A DNA stretch of 64,000 nucleotides, from contig NZ_FQVW01000001.1 of assembly GCF_900129485.1 (NCBI RefSeq), positions 248,001-312,000 on the forward strand, in the 5' to 3' direction. Of the stretch, positions 1-8,946 are shown one piece after another. How positions within the stretch are numbered: position 1 is the stretch's first letter; each line of letters opens with the position of its first letter. The notes beneath the pieces were generated by a model that saw only the letters and a program-made list of their open reading frames with translations, ran no database searches and had not been told where the DNA came from. A program made the position numbers and the translations under genes. Origin of the DNA: Ornithinibacillus halophilus (GTDB taxonomy: Bacteria; Bacillota; Bacilli; Bacillales; Amphibacillaceae).

Positions 1-15
1 AATAGGAGAGAGATA

Positions 16-1365
16 ATGATAAAAAAAATACTAATTGCTAACCGTGGTGAAATTGCAGCAAGAGTGATTAAAACTTGCAAAAAAATGGGAATTAAAACTG
101 TTGCTGTTTATTCTGAAGCAGATCAGAAAGCACCATACGTTACTATGGCTGATGAAAGTTTTCACATTGGGCCACCTAGAGTAAATGAAAGCTATTTGAA
201 TGTAGAAAAAATCCTCTCTATTGCTAAAGAAACCGGAGTAGATGCAATACATCCCGGATATGGCTTTTTAAGTGAGAATGGGTCGTTTGCAAAGAAGTGT
301 GAAATAGAAAACATTACATTTATTGGACCAAAAAGTGATGTTATCGAAAAAATGGGAAATAAAATTGCTGCTAGAAATGCGATGGAAGAAGCGAATGTTC
401 CTATAGTGCCAGGCACAAAAGAAGCGGTCGATACCACAGAGGAAGCTATAAAAATAGCAAACGATATTGGCTATCCAATTATGCTTAAAGCTGCCAGTGG
501 CGGTGGTGGAATAGGAATGCAAGTCGTACGAAATGACGATGAAATTCACAAAGCTTTCGACGGCAATAGAAAAAGAGCACAAACATTTTTTGGTGATGGA
601 TCAATGTTCTTAGAAAAAAAGATTGAGAATGCTAGACATATTGAGATTCAAGTTTTGGCCGATAATCATGGCAATGCAGTTCATCTTTTCGAAAGAGAAT
701 GTTCTATTCAGCGAAGAAATCAAAAGGTGATAGAGGAAGCACCATCTACGTTTATTTCTGAGTCCACCCGAGAGAAAATGGGAGCAGCAGCTATTCAGGC
801 AGTAAATACTTTAAATTACACCAATGCTGGAACAATTGAATTTTTGGTCGATGAAGAAGAGAATTTCTATTTTCTAGAAATGAATACTCGCATTCAAGTT
901 GAACATCCTGTGACCGAAGAGATTACTGGAATAGATATTGTCGAAGAACAAATTAAAATTTCTAGTAACCAGGTATTAACAATTAAACAAGATGACTTAT
1001 CGATAAACGGACACGCAATTGAAGCAAGAATTTATGCAGAAGATCCAGTAACCTTCTTTCCATCTCCTGGACATATTACAACTTTTGAAACACCTACTGA
1101 AGATTATGTTCGTTTGGAAACAGGAGTAGAAAGTAATTATGATGTAACACCTTTTTATGACCCTATGATTAGTAAACTAATTGTAAAGGGTGAAAATAGA
1201 GAAGATACGATTTCAAAGTTAAAACATACTCTACAACGCTTTAAAATAGAAGGTATAAAAACAAATATTCCTATGTTATTAAAAGTAATAGAAAGTGAAG
1301 AATTTCAAAAAGGGAATACAACAACAGCATTCGTCGATGAATATTACTTACCGGTAGTTAAATAA
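16..1365 (+). CDS. yngH: Biotin carboxylase subunit of an acyl-CoA carboxylase (AccC/YngH type)
   Basis: This enzyme carboxylates the biotin group of the carrier protein using ATP and bicarbonate. The 449-residue protein has the family's usual length. The N-terminal carboxylase domain starts with KKILIANRGEIAARV. The ATP-grasp core shows the glycine-rich loop AASGGGGIGMQVV near residue 160, where AccC enzymes often have GGGGRGM. The catalytic stretch EMNTRIQVEHPVTE lies near residue 295, and a C-terminal biotin carboxylase domain follows. A Shine-Dalgarno AGGAGAG precedes the ATG. It is the first gene of a four-gene same-strand set with a biotin carrier, an enoyl-CoA hydratase and a carboxyltransferase. 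That company matches the leucine-degrading yng operon better than fatty acid synthesis accBC. The methylcrotonyl-CoA substrate is inferred from context; propionyl-CoA is the main alternative. Confidence 0.88.
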   Translation: MIKKILIANRGEIAARVIKTCKKMGIKTVAVYSEADQKAPYVTMADESFHIGPPRVNESYLNVEKILSIAKETGVDAIHPGYGFLSENGSFAKKCEIENITFIGPKSDVIEKMGNKIAARNAMEEANVPIVPGTKEAVDTTEEAIKIANDIGYPIMLKAASGGGGIGMQVVRNDDEIHKAFDGNRKRAQTFFGDGSMFLEKKIENARHIEIQVLADNHGNAVHLFERECSIQRRNQKVIEEAPSTFISESTREKMGAAAIQAVNTLNYTNAGTIEFLVDEEENFYFLEMNTRIQVEHPVTEEITGIDIVEEQIKISSNQVLTIKQDDLSINGHAIEARIYAEDPVTFFPSPGHITTFETPTEDYVRLETGVESNYDVTPFYDPMISKLIVKGENREDTISKLKHTLQRFKIEGIKTNIPMLLKVIESEEFQKGNTTTAFVDEYYLPVVK

Positions 1366-1379
1366 GAGGAGGAAATAGA

Positions 1380-1592
1380 ATGACAGAAGTAAAAGCAAAT
1401 ATGGCAGGAAATGTATGGAAGATTGTAGTAGAAAAAGGAGATACAGTTGAAGCAGATCAAGATATCGTTATTCTTGAATCTATGAAAATGGAAATTCCTA
1501 TTGCAGCAGAAGAAGCAGGGACAGTTATAGAATTCAAAGTTGCTGAAGGTGACTTTGTAAATGAAGGAGATACTATTGCAATAATTGAGTAG
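1380..1592 (+). CDS. yngHB: Biotin carboxyl carrier (biotin/lipoyl attachment) protein
   Basis: This is a free-standing 70-residue biotinyl domain that carries the carboxyl group between the carboxylase and the carboxyltransferase. The biotinylation motif ESMKMEIP places the modified lysine at residue 36, flanked by the paired hairpins typical of the fold. It begins 14 bases after the upstream carboxylase with an AGAGGAGG ribosome site, so the two are co-transcribed. A lone domain this small is the YngHB form, not the longer AccB of fatty acid synthesis. The biotin would be attached by BirA, which is encoded at 60329-61306 in this window. Confidence 0.9.
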   Translation: MTEVKANMAGNVWKIVVEKGDTVEADQDIVILESMKMEIPIAAEEAGTVIEFKVAEGDFVNEGDTIAIIE

Positions 1593-1608
1593 TCGATTAC
1601 TATTTAGA

Positions 1609-1647
1609 GATATTAGAGGGAGCATAATAAGTGCTCTCTTTAATATC
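1609..1647 (+). other. Intercistronic RNA hairpin within the carboxylase operon
   Basis: A 16-base arm at 1609-1624 pairs with 1632-1647 around a 7-base loop, with two G-U pairs. No uridine run follows, so it looks more like an RNA processing or stability hairpin, or a weak attenuator, than a full terminator. It sits in the 81-base gap between the biotin carrier and the hydratase, where related yng operons carry the HMG-CoA lyase gene yngG. Confidence 0.55.
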
Positions 1648-1673
1648 AATATACTATATAGGGTGGTTTACAT

Positions 1674-2456
1674 ATGACTAGACTTATAGATTATAAACGA
1701 ATCGACCAACATATTGGTTTAATTACGTTAAACCGACCCGAAGCAGCAAATGCAATGTCGATTCAACTACTTGATGAACTTAATGAAACGGTGAACGACA
1801 TTAATTCGGATGAATCTATTTATTGTGTTGTGATTATGGGTGCAGGAGATAAAGCTTTCTGTGCTGGAGCTGATTTAAAAGAAAGAAAAGGGATGTCGAA
1901 TAAACAAGTAATAGACACTGTCCGATACATTGGACAAACAGTAAACGCAGTTGAAAATATAAAAGTTCCTGTAATATCTGCACTAAATGGTGTTGCTTTT
2001 GGTGGGGGACTTGAATTAGCACTAGCTTGTGATTTTCGAATTGCTGCAACGAATACAAAAGTAGGGTTAACGGAAACATCATTAGCAATTATACCTGGTG
2101 CTGGTGGAACACAACGATTGCCTCGATTAATTGGTATTGGCCAAGCCAAGCGTCTTATTTACACGGCTAAACCAGTCTCAGTAGAAGAAGCTTATAAACT
2201 AGGTATCGTTGAAAAACTTGTCGATGTAAGAGATTTATATGATGAAGCTATTCAAACTGCTAATACCATTGCTTCTAACGGTCCAATTGCACTTCGCCAA
2301 GCTAAAACTGCAATAAATCGCGGCACAGAAGTCGATTTAACAACTGGACTTGAAATTGAACATCTTTCATATAAAGAAACTATCCCAACTAATGATCGTC
2401 TTGAAGGACTTAAAGCATTTGCCGAAAAAAGAAAACCTGAGTATAAAGGGAAATAA
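1674..2456 (+). CDS. yngF: Enoyl-CoA hydratase/isomerase family protein (YngF-like, probable methylglutaconyl-CoA hydratase)
   Basis: This crotonase-fold protein of 260 residues would hydrate an enoyl-CoA thioester. It shows the oxyanion-hole segment NGVAFGGGLELALACDF near residue 105 and the catalytic-glutamate region GLTETSLAIIPGAGGTQRLP near residue 135. Length and motifs are typical of the family. The ATG follows the ribosome site AGGGTGG. It lies between the biotin carrier and the carboxyltransferase, which supports a role after methylcrotonyl-CoA carboxylation in leucine breakdown. The exact substrate cannot be read from sequence alone. Confidence 0.85.
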   Translation: MTRLIDYKRIDQHIGLITLNRPEAANAMSIQLLDELNETVNDINSDESIYCVVIMGAGDKAFCAGADLKERKGMSNKQVIDTVRYIGQTVNAVENIKVPVISALNGVAFGGGLELALACDFRIAATNTKVGLTETSLAIIPGAGGTQRLPRLIGIGQAKRLIYTAKPVSVEEAYKLGIVEKLVDVRDLYDEAIQTANTIASNGPIALRQAKTAINRGTEVDLTTGLEIEHLSYKETIPTNDRLEGLKAFAEKRKPEYKGK

Positions 2457-2470
2457 CTGGAGGTTAGCCT

Positions 2471-4000
2471 ATGTCATATATGGAAGAATTAAAAAAGAGA
2501 GTAGAAGAAATTGAACAAGGTGGACATGAAAAATATCATAAAAAGAATGAGGAAAAGGGAAAGCTTTTTGCCCGTAAACGTTTGGAATTACTTTTTGATG
2601 ACGATATGGATATAGAGGATGCTTTTTTTGCCAATTGTATGGATGGTTCTTTACCTGCTGATGGAGTTGTAACAGGCATCGGTAAAGTTAATGGTCAAGA
2701 TGTTTGTGTTATGGCCAACGATTCAACGGTAAAAGCAGGCTCATGGGGAAAGCGAACGGTAGAAAAAATATTGCGTATTCAAGAGACGGCAATGTCTTTA
2801 GAAATTCCTATGATATATTTAGTTGATTCTGCGGGTGCAAGAATTACCGATCAAATCGAGATGTTTCCGGGTAGACGTGGAGCAGGTAGAATCTTCCATA
2901 ACCAAATAAAGTTATCTGGACGTGTTCCACAAGTTTGCTTACTATTTGGACCATCAGCAGCTGGTGGGGCTTATATTCCTGCATTTTGTGATATTGTTGT
3001 CATGGTTGATGGTAACGCTTCTATGTATCTAGGGTCACCAAGGATGGCTGAAAAAGTAATCGGAGAAAAGGTATCATTGGAAGAGATGGGTGGAGCGAAT
3101 ATGCACTGCTCTGTTTCAGGTGTTGGTGATGTCTTAGTGAAATCTGAACCTGAAGCAATTGAATATGCTAGAAACTACTTAACATACTTTCCTCAAAACT
3201 TTAGACAAAAACCAAGAACAGTAGAAGCTAAAGAAACAACTTCATTTGAAAAATCAATTAGAGATTTAATACCAGAAAACCAGAATGCACCATTTAATAT
3301 GCATGATTTAATCAAGCGAATTATCGATGAAGATAGTTTTTGTGAAATTAAGAAGAAGTTTGCACCAGAGTTAATTACTGGATTAGCTCGAATAAATGGT
3401 AAGTCTGTAGGAATCATCACTAATCAGCCACGGATGAAAGGGGGAGTTCTATTCCCGGATTCTGCGGATAAAGCTGCCAAATTCATTCAATTATGTGATG
3501 CATTTAATATATCACTATTATTCTTAATGGACGTTCCAGGCTTTATGATTGGCACTAAGGTAGAAAGAGCAGGGATTATTAGGCATGGCGCTAAAATGTT
3601 AGCAACAATGAGTGAGGCAACCGTACCAAAGATTTCTGTAATTGTACGAAAAGCTTACGGTGCAGGACTTTACGCTATGGCAGGTCCAGCATTCGAGCCT
3701 GATTGCTGTTTAGCACTCCCAACTGCACAGATTGCTGTTATGGGACCTGAAGCAGCAGTAAATGCCGTTTATGCTAATAAAATTGCTGAATTACCAGAAG
3801 AAGAAAGACCAGCGTTTATAAAAGAGAAGCAAGATGAATATAAAGACAATATTGATATCTATCGATTAGCAAGTGAACTAGTAATTGACGCGATTGTTGA
3901 TCCAGATGAACTACGCAATGAATTAACGAAACGTTTTTCAATCTATGAATCAAAGAATACAACATTTACAGAACGTAAACATGGCGTATATCCAGTTTAA
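2471..4000 (+). CDS. yngE: Acyl-CoA carboxylase carboxyltransferase subunit (YngE type)
   Basis: This subunit transfers the carboxyl group from biotin to an acyl-CoA. The 509-residue protein has the tandem crotonase-like halves of the propionyl/methylcrotonyl-CoA carboxylase beta family. The N-terminal half includes VDSAGARITDQ and FGPSAAGGAYIPAFCD. The C-terminal half includes the conserved DVPGFMIGTKVERAGIIRHG and KAYGAGLYAMAGP. It starts 14 bases after the hydratase with the ribosome site CTGGAGG and closes the operon before the terminator at 4014-4059. In B. subtilis the equivalent operon is switched on in the sporulation mother cell; the promoter here is outside the window. Confidence 0.88.
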   Translation: MSYMEELKKRVEEIEQGGHEKYHKKNEEKGKLFARKRLELLFDDDMDIEDAFFANCMDGSLPADGVVTGIGKVNGQDVCVMANDSTVKAGSWGKRTVEKILRIQETAMSLEIPMIYLVDSAGARITDQIEMFPGRRGAGRIFHNQIKLSGRVPQVCLLFGPSAAGGAYIPAFCDIVVMVDGNASMYLGSPRMAEKVIGEKVSLEEMGGANMHCSVSGVGDVLVKSEPEAIEYARNYLTYFPQNFRQKPRTVEAKETTSFEKSIRDLIPENQNAPFNMHDLIKRIIDEDSFCEIKKKFAPELITGLARINGKSVGIITNQPRMKGGVLFPDSADKAAKFIQLCDAFNISLLFLMDVPGFMIGTKVERAGIIRHGAKMLATMSEATVPKISVIVRKAYGAGLYAMAGPAFEPDCCLALPTAQIAVMGPEAAVNAVYANKIAELPEEERPAFIKEKQDEYKDNIDIYRLASELVIDAIVDPDELRNELTKRFSIYESKNTTFTERKHGVYPV

Positions 4001-4013
4001 TTGAACAATTGTG

Positions 4014-4059
4014 CAGAACGAGACTCTACACTAGATATTAGATTCTCGTTCTGTTTTTA
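4014..4059 (+). terminator. Rho-independent terminator of the carboxylase operon
   Basis: The arm CAGAACGAGA at 4014-4023 pairs with TCTCGTTCTG ending at 4053, extended inwards with one mismatch, and is followed by TTTTT. It lies 14 bases after the carboxyltransferase stop. Confidence 0.85.
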
Positions 4060-4249
4060 TATAACAACATTTCCTTTTTAAACATATACTGTTATAACGA
4101 TAACAAGAAAACAATAATATTATTATGTAAACCTGACAATTAGAGAATAGGTATTAAATTCACATAAGTTTCACTCATTCACTTTATATTTTTAGAATAA
4201 ATGGTTTATACTATACAATAAACTCATTCAACAACAAGAAGGTGTAGGC

Positions 4250-4717
4250 TTGAAAATAAAAGATTTTATGATTACTGATGTTATAAGTGTTACAGAAAAA
4301 ACCACTATCCGAGATTTATTGCAAATTTTAGTAGAAAATAAAATTGGTGGAGTTCCCGTACTTGATGATGATAGAAAATTAGTAGGGGTAATAAGTGATG
4401 GTGATGTCATTCGTTATCTCCAACCAAAAGCTAGAACGGTTTATGATATGTTTTCACTAGTATTAGTTAGTGAAGAAGAAGCATTAACGGACAAGATGGA
4501 GCGTACTTTAGATGAGACGATAACATGTATAATGAAAAAGAAAAACATATTATCCGTTCATCCTGAAGAAAGGCTGGAAGATGCCCTTTCCATTCTATCG
4601 AAATACCACTTTAAAAAAATACCAGTAATTGATAATACAAATACTGTAGTTGGAGTTATAAGCAGAGGAGATTTAATACGATATATCTCTAATCGCTTAC
4701 TAGCTAATAATGCATGA
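4250..4717 (+). CDS. CBS domain pair protein
   Basis: The 155-residue soluble protein consists of two CBS motifs, roughly residues 5-60 and 90-150. Each ends in the typical VGVISDGDVIRYL or VGVISRGDLIRYI segment. Stand-alone CBS pairs bind adenosyl nucleotides and usually regulate another protein; no partner is encoded beside it. Translation starts at a TTG with AGAAGGTG 6 bases upstream. It is monocistronic: a terminator follows at 4750-4780, and the 190 bases before it hold no other gene. The regulatory target is unknown. Confidence 0.8.
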   Translation: MKIKDFMITDVISVTEKTTIRDLLQILVENKIGGVPVLDDDRKLVGVISDGDVIRYLQPKARTVYDMFSLVLVSEEEALTDKMERTLDETITCIMKKKNILSVHPEERLEDALSILSKYHFKKIPVIDNTNTVVGVISRGDLIRYISNRLLANNA

Positions 4718-4749
4718 GGCTTGGATTAAAATTTTATAGCTTAATCAAG

Positions 4750-4780
4750 ATCCGAACAAATTCTATTGTTCGGATTTTTA
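4750..4780 (+). terminator. Rho-independent terminator after the CBS protein gene
   Basis: The arm ATCCGAACAA (4750-4759) pairs perfectly with TTGTTCGGAT (4766-4775) around a 6-base loop, followed by TTTTT. Very similar stems recur at 35398-35443 and 42754-42787. Confidence 0.88.
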
Positions 4781-4794
4781 GTGGTCACGTAAAT

Positions 4795-5145
4795 TCTATC
4801 GCTACGGAAAATACACTTCGCTGGTTTTGGCATCAATATCAATTTAAAATAGATTGATGATTGGAGCGGAGGCAGTCGAGTCCTTGAAAGTGCATCTCCA
4901 TTTGCATTTTCTACGTGCGATGTTCCTCTGACGAAGCCTTCCTTGAGACTAGGATTACTCGCCCTACCAAAAAAATCCGTCCTGCGGAAACAGCACGTCA
5001 CCGAAGACCCCAAGAGGTGTACCTGCGTCTTCTAGAAAATCAAAGAAGTCAATTCCTCGGTACAAGGCAACAGAGAAGTTTATTCAAGTAGTCGCCTGAC
5101 TAAGGCCGTGCCCGAGGATAGCGACTGCCAGCAGCGGAAATCAAC
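4795..5145 (+). repeat. Degenerate Bacillaceae-type interspersed intergenic repeat
   Basis: This gene-free stretch is richer in G and C than its surroundings. It carries landmarks of a family of intergenic repeats common in Bacillus relatives: a left part with GATTGGAGCGGAGGCAG near 4859, a middle with CACCGAAGACCCC near 4998, and a right end with GCCGTGCCCGAGGATAGCGA and GCAGCGGAAATCAAC (5131-5145). A short piece at 4795-4830 resembles the same family in the opposite orientation. The copy looks decayed and interrupted. Function is unknown; a 90-codon frame inside it is considered spurious. The rest of the gap up to 5341 holds a TATAAT at 5229-5234 that could serve dynA, without a clear -35 box. 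Confidence 0.55.
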
Positions 5146-5341
5146 TATGCTCTAACTTTGAGTTTTCTATTAACTATAAAACATCAATTTCTCTGTCATG
5201 CTGTGTAGAAATTGTATTGTATATTGCGTATAATGGGAATTGTATTCTGTTTACACCTAAATTACAATAAAAATTCCTTACAGTTTAAGGAAACTAAAAT
5301 AAAGATAGATGAAAAGGCTTAAATGAAGGGGATTGTATAAT

Positions 5342-8300
5342 TTGACTGTTATTAGTGAATTAAACAAAGGGGAAATACTAAAAAACATTGCAGCTTATTA
5401 TAAAATAATGTTAGACAATAAAGATGATGTAAATGCCAATAAAATGCTAACGCTTTATAAAAAAATTCAAAATGAAGAATTTCAAATTAGTTTTTCAGGT
5501 CACTTTTCTGCTGGTAAATCATCTATGATTAATGCTTTGCTGGGGAAAGATATTTTACCGAAGAGTCCTATACCAACAAGTGCTAATATTGTAAAAATAT
5601 CAGAAGGTGAAGGTACTGCTCGTATCTTTTTTAAAGAAGAACAGCCGATTGAATACAGTGAACCATATGATATGGAAATGATTAAAGACTACTGTAAAAA
5701 TAAAGATGAAATAAATCGTATTGAACTAACAACATCAAATCCTTTGTTATCAAATGGAGGTTGTATAGTTGACACTCCCGGAATTGATGCAGCAGATGAT
5801 GCCGATCGATTAATGACAGAATCATCCTTACATCTAGTGGATTTATTATTCTATGTTATGGATTATAACCATGTTCAGTCTGAAGTTAACCTATACTTTT
5901 TAAAACAATTACAAGAAAACCAAATACCATATTTTATTATAATTAACCAAATTGATAAACACGATGAGAGCGAAATCCCATTCAAAACATACGTTTCCAA
6001 AATTAAGCAAACATTTGAGCAATGGGGACTGTTACCTGAGGAAATTTATTATTCATCTTTGATGAACTCAAATACTCCGCACAATCAATTTGAACTTATT
6101 CAACAGAAATTAAGTAGTCTGTTGAATAATCAAGATACAAACATGCGTTTGGATGGAGCAATAAAGCAAATACTTCAGGACCATAAGAAATATTTGGAGC
6201 AAACTTATAATGAATTATTAGATGTTGGGGAAGAGAATACTTCCGTAGATCCCAAAGATGTGAACCAACTCCAAGTGCAAATACAGACTATAAAGAATAA
6301 ACCGAAAGAAATTCAGCAATCCATCCAAGAGGTTGTGAATACCACACTTAAAAATGCATATATCATGCCTGCAGAATTGAGAGATAATGCTGAAAGTTTT
6401 CTAGAGTCTCAATCCGATAACTTTAAGGTTGGAATTATTGGATCAAAGAAGAAAACATTAATGGAAAGAAAGGAAAGAACTGAGCGTTTTATCAATGCAC
6501 TTCAAAAAAGTGCTGAAACTACTGTCCAATGGAGTTTACGTAACAAGTTAACAGAGTTGCTGAAGGACTTTAACATTACCAACCCAACTGTTATCCAGAG
6601 ATTCCAAAACATATCTGTTGATTATCAGGACTCAGATGTGCAGAAACTCGTAAAGCCTGGTGCTAAATTGAATGGCGACTATGTTCTAAATTTCACTAAT
6701 GATATTAGTACAGATATTAAAAATAAATACAAACAAAATATTCAACAGCTTTTACAGGATTTGATTGATTATATTAAGAAAGAAGACCAGGAACAGCTTA
6801 GTAAATTAGTTTCTAAACAAGAGAAACTCGAGGAACAAGTAAATAAACAAGAGAAGGCAACTTCCATTCAAAATGAATTAGAACAAAAGCTATCCACGCT
6901 AGATAGTTTACCAAAACCAGCAGATAATGTACGTTCATTGATAGAAGAGGAATTACAAGAGCAAAATAAAACAATTATAAAAATGGATTCTTCCTCCCTT
7001 ACTTTTAATAAAAAAGAGGGAAAAGTTGAAGCCTCCTCAGAAGATAAACCTAATGAGTCAGTTCGATATAATGTTGAGGATGTAATTTCCAAAGTTGATA
7101 AGTCCATTCAAACAATAGAGGAATTACCAGGTTTTCAATCCATTGTTAATGACTTGAAAGATAAACATAATCGTCTTAAAAATCGTACATTGACGATTGC
7201 ATTATTCGGTGCTTTCAGTGCGGGTAAGTCTTCTTTTGCAAATGCATTAATGGGAGATAATATTTTACCAGTATCACCAAATCCAACGACAGCTGTAATT
7301 AACCGTATTAATCCAACAACGATTGATAATAGTCATGGAACAGTTGTGATACTGATTAAGAATGAGGAAATTTTAGTTAAAGATCTAAAACATATAACAA
7401 AAATCTTTGAGCCAAAAGCACAAACATTTCATGAGCTTATCCAATGGGTATCAACTAAAGAGATTTATAAGAGAGATGAGTTAGAAAAGGTATATCAAGA
7501 TTATTTAATTGCTTTAGTTAAAGGTTATGAGGAGCATAGTCAATCCTTCGGGAAAGAAATTCGCATCTCAATAAAAGAGTTTTCTGAATATGTAACAGAT
7601 GAACGAAAAGCATGTTATATTGAAGCAGTGGACTTATATTATGATTGTTCTATTACGAAGCAAGGAATAACGTTAGTGGATACACCAGGTGCAGATTCTG
7701 TCAATGCGAGACACACAAATGTTGCATTTGATTATATCAAGTATGCAGATGCAATCCTTTATGTAACGTATTATAATCATGCTTTATCACGAGCAGATCG
7801 AGATTTTCTAATGCAACTAGGTCGAGTGAAAGATTCTTTCCAGTTGGATAAAATGTTCTTTATCGTCAACGCTTCTGATTTAGCCCAAGACCAATCAGAA
7901 TTAGAAATGGTTGTCACCTACGTTAAACAACAATTAGTCGAGTTAGGTATTCGTTTTCCTAAGATTTTCTCTGTATCAAGTAAGAAATCGGCTAAAGAAA
8001 AGGAAAGCAATATTGAGTTAAATCAAGAAATGAAAATCTTTGAGGAAGAATTGTACGCATTTATTCATGAGGATTTATCGGCACTACTTGCAGAAGCAGC
8101 AATGCTAGACATCAAACGTGCTGAAAAAATGGTAACTAATTATATTGATACGATAAACTTATCGTTAAAAGATAAAGAAAACTATCGCGTAGATTTACTT
8201 CAAAAACAGGAAAAGCTTATTAAAATGCTTGAAGATATTAATGCAACCATCTATGAGGGTAGAATTGAAGAAAAAATCGAGAAACAATTACATTATGTTC

Positions 8301-8941
8301 ACGAACGATTAGGCATTCGATTTCACGATTTATTTAAAGAGAAGTTTAATCCAACAACTGTTACAGAAACAGGGAAAAAGGCTAAAATCGAGTTAAGCCA
8401 TAACTTAAAATCTTTAATAGATTACGTTGGTTATGAACTGTTACAAGAAGTTCGAGCAGTTTCCTTACGAATTGAGTCCTATTTAGATGACTTATTAAAG
8501 GAGATTTATCAAGAACTAACCAAAAATGTAACACGAATCGATGAACGTTTTATTTTACCGAGTTTAAATGATTTAAAATTATCTACTCCTGAATATGAAC
8601 AAGGCCTTGAATCTTTGGATATGATGAAGTTTGATAAGGCATTATCTCTTTTTAAAGGAACAAAGGCATTCTTTGTAAATAATGAAAAAGAGATAATGAA
8701 AGAGGCAATTTATAAAGCATTATCTCCAGAAGTAAAGGACTATTTATCAACTATTGATCAGCAAATGGAAGATGCTTATAAAAACCAATGGATAGAATTA
8801 TGGAATGAACATGAGGATTTATTCGTTACAAGTATTAATGATTATGTTGATAATCAATTATCAATGATGTCTAATAATGTGGATGTAAACATATTAGAAG
8901 ATAAACTAAAGATACTTCAATATCTATTAAGAGAAGGATGA
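5342..8941 (+). CDS. dynA: Two-headed bacterial dynamin-like GTPase DynA
   Basis: DynA is a membrane-binding dynamin that tethers and fuses bilayers and protects against membrane damage and phage. The protein of about 1199 residues holds two fused dynamin units, as in B. subtilis DynA (YpbR, about 1190). The first GTPase has the P-loop GHFSAGKSS near residue 53, then DTPGIDAAD and NQID. The second has GAFSAGKSS near residue 623, then DTPGADSV and NASD. Long helical stretches, predicted coiled stalk and membrane paddle, follow each. Two TTG codons could start it. The AAGGGG ribosome site at 5326-5331 is only one base from the TTG at 5333 but 10 from the TTG at 5342, so 5342 is preferred. ypcP follows 5 bases downstream, as in B. 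subtilis. Confidence 0.9.
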   Translation: MTVISELNKGEILKNIAAYYKIMLDNKDDVNANKMLTLYKKIQNEEFQISFSGHFSAGKSSMINALLGKDILPKSPIPTSANIVKISEGEGTARIFFKEEQPIEYSEPYDMEMIKDYCKNKDEINRIELTTSNPLLSNGGCIVDTPGIDAADDADRLMTESSLHLVDLLFYVMDYNHVQSEVNLYFLKQLQENQIPYFIIINQIDKHDESEIPFKTYVSKIKQTFEQWGLLPEEIYYSSLMNSNTPHNQFELIQQKLSSLLNNQDTNMRLDGAIKQILQDHKKYLEQTYNELLDVGEENTSVDPKDVNQLQVQIQTIKNKPKEIQQSIQEVVNTTLKNAYIMPAELRDNAESFLESQSDNFKVGIIGSKKKTLMERKERTERFINALQKSAETTVQWSLRNKLTELLKDFNITNPTVIQRFQNISVDYQDSDVQKLVKPGAKLNGDYVLNFTNDISTDIKNKYKQNIQQLLQDLIDYIKKEDQEQLSKLVSKQEKLEEQVNKQEKATSIQNELEQKLSTLDSLPKPADNVRSLIEEELQEQNKTIIKMDSSSLTFNKKEGKVEASSEDKPNESVRYNVEDVISKVDKSIQTIEELPGFQSIVNDLKDKHNRLKNRTLTIALFGAFSAGKSSFANALMGDNILPVSPNPTTAVINRINPTTIDNSHGTVVILIKNEEILVKDLKHITKIFEPKAQTFHELIQWVSTKEIYKRDELEKVYQDYLIALVKGYEEHSQSFGKEIRISIKEFSEYVTDERKACYIEAVDLYYDCSITKQGITLVDTPGADSVNARHTNVAFDYIKYADAILYVTYYNHALSRADRDFLMQLGRVKDSFQLDKMFFIVNASDLAQDQSELEMVVTYVKQQLVELGIRFPKIFSVSSKKSAKEKESNIELNQEMKIFEEELYAFIHEDLSALLAEAAMLDIKRAEKMVTNYIDTINLSLKDKENYRVDLLQKQEKLIKMLEDINATIYEGRIEEKIEKQLHYVHERLGIRFHDLFKEKFNPTTVTETGKKAKIELSHNLKSLIDYVGYELLQEVRAVSLRIESYLDDLLKEIYQELTKNVTRIDERFILPSLNDLKLSTPEYEQGLESLDMMKFDKALSLFKGTKAFFVNNEKEIMKEAIYKALSPEVKDYLSTIDQQMEDAYKNQWIELWNEHEDLFVTSINDYVDNQLSMMSNNVDVNILEDKLKILQYLLREG

Positions 8942-8946
8942 AATAA

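Noticed and set aside
4741-5013. A 90-codon minus-strand frame over the repeat region
   Set aside because: It lies within the degenerate repeat and terminator, has no ribosome site and no recognisable protein features.
5333-5341. TTG 5333 as the dynA start
   Set aside because: It is one base from the AAGGGG ribosome site; TTG 5342 has proper spacing.
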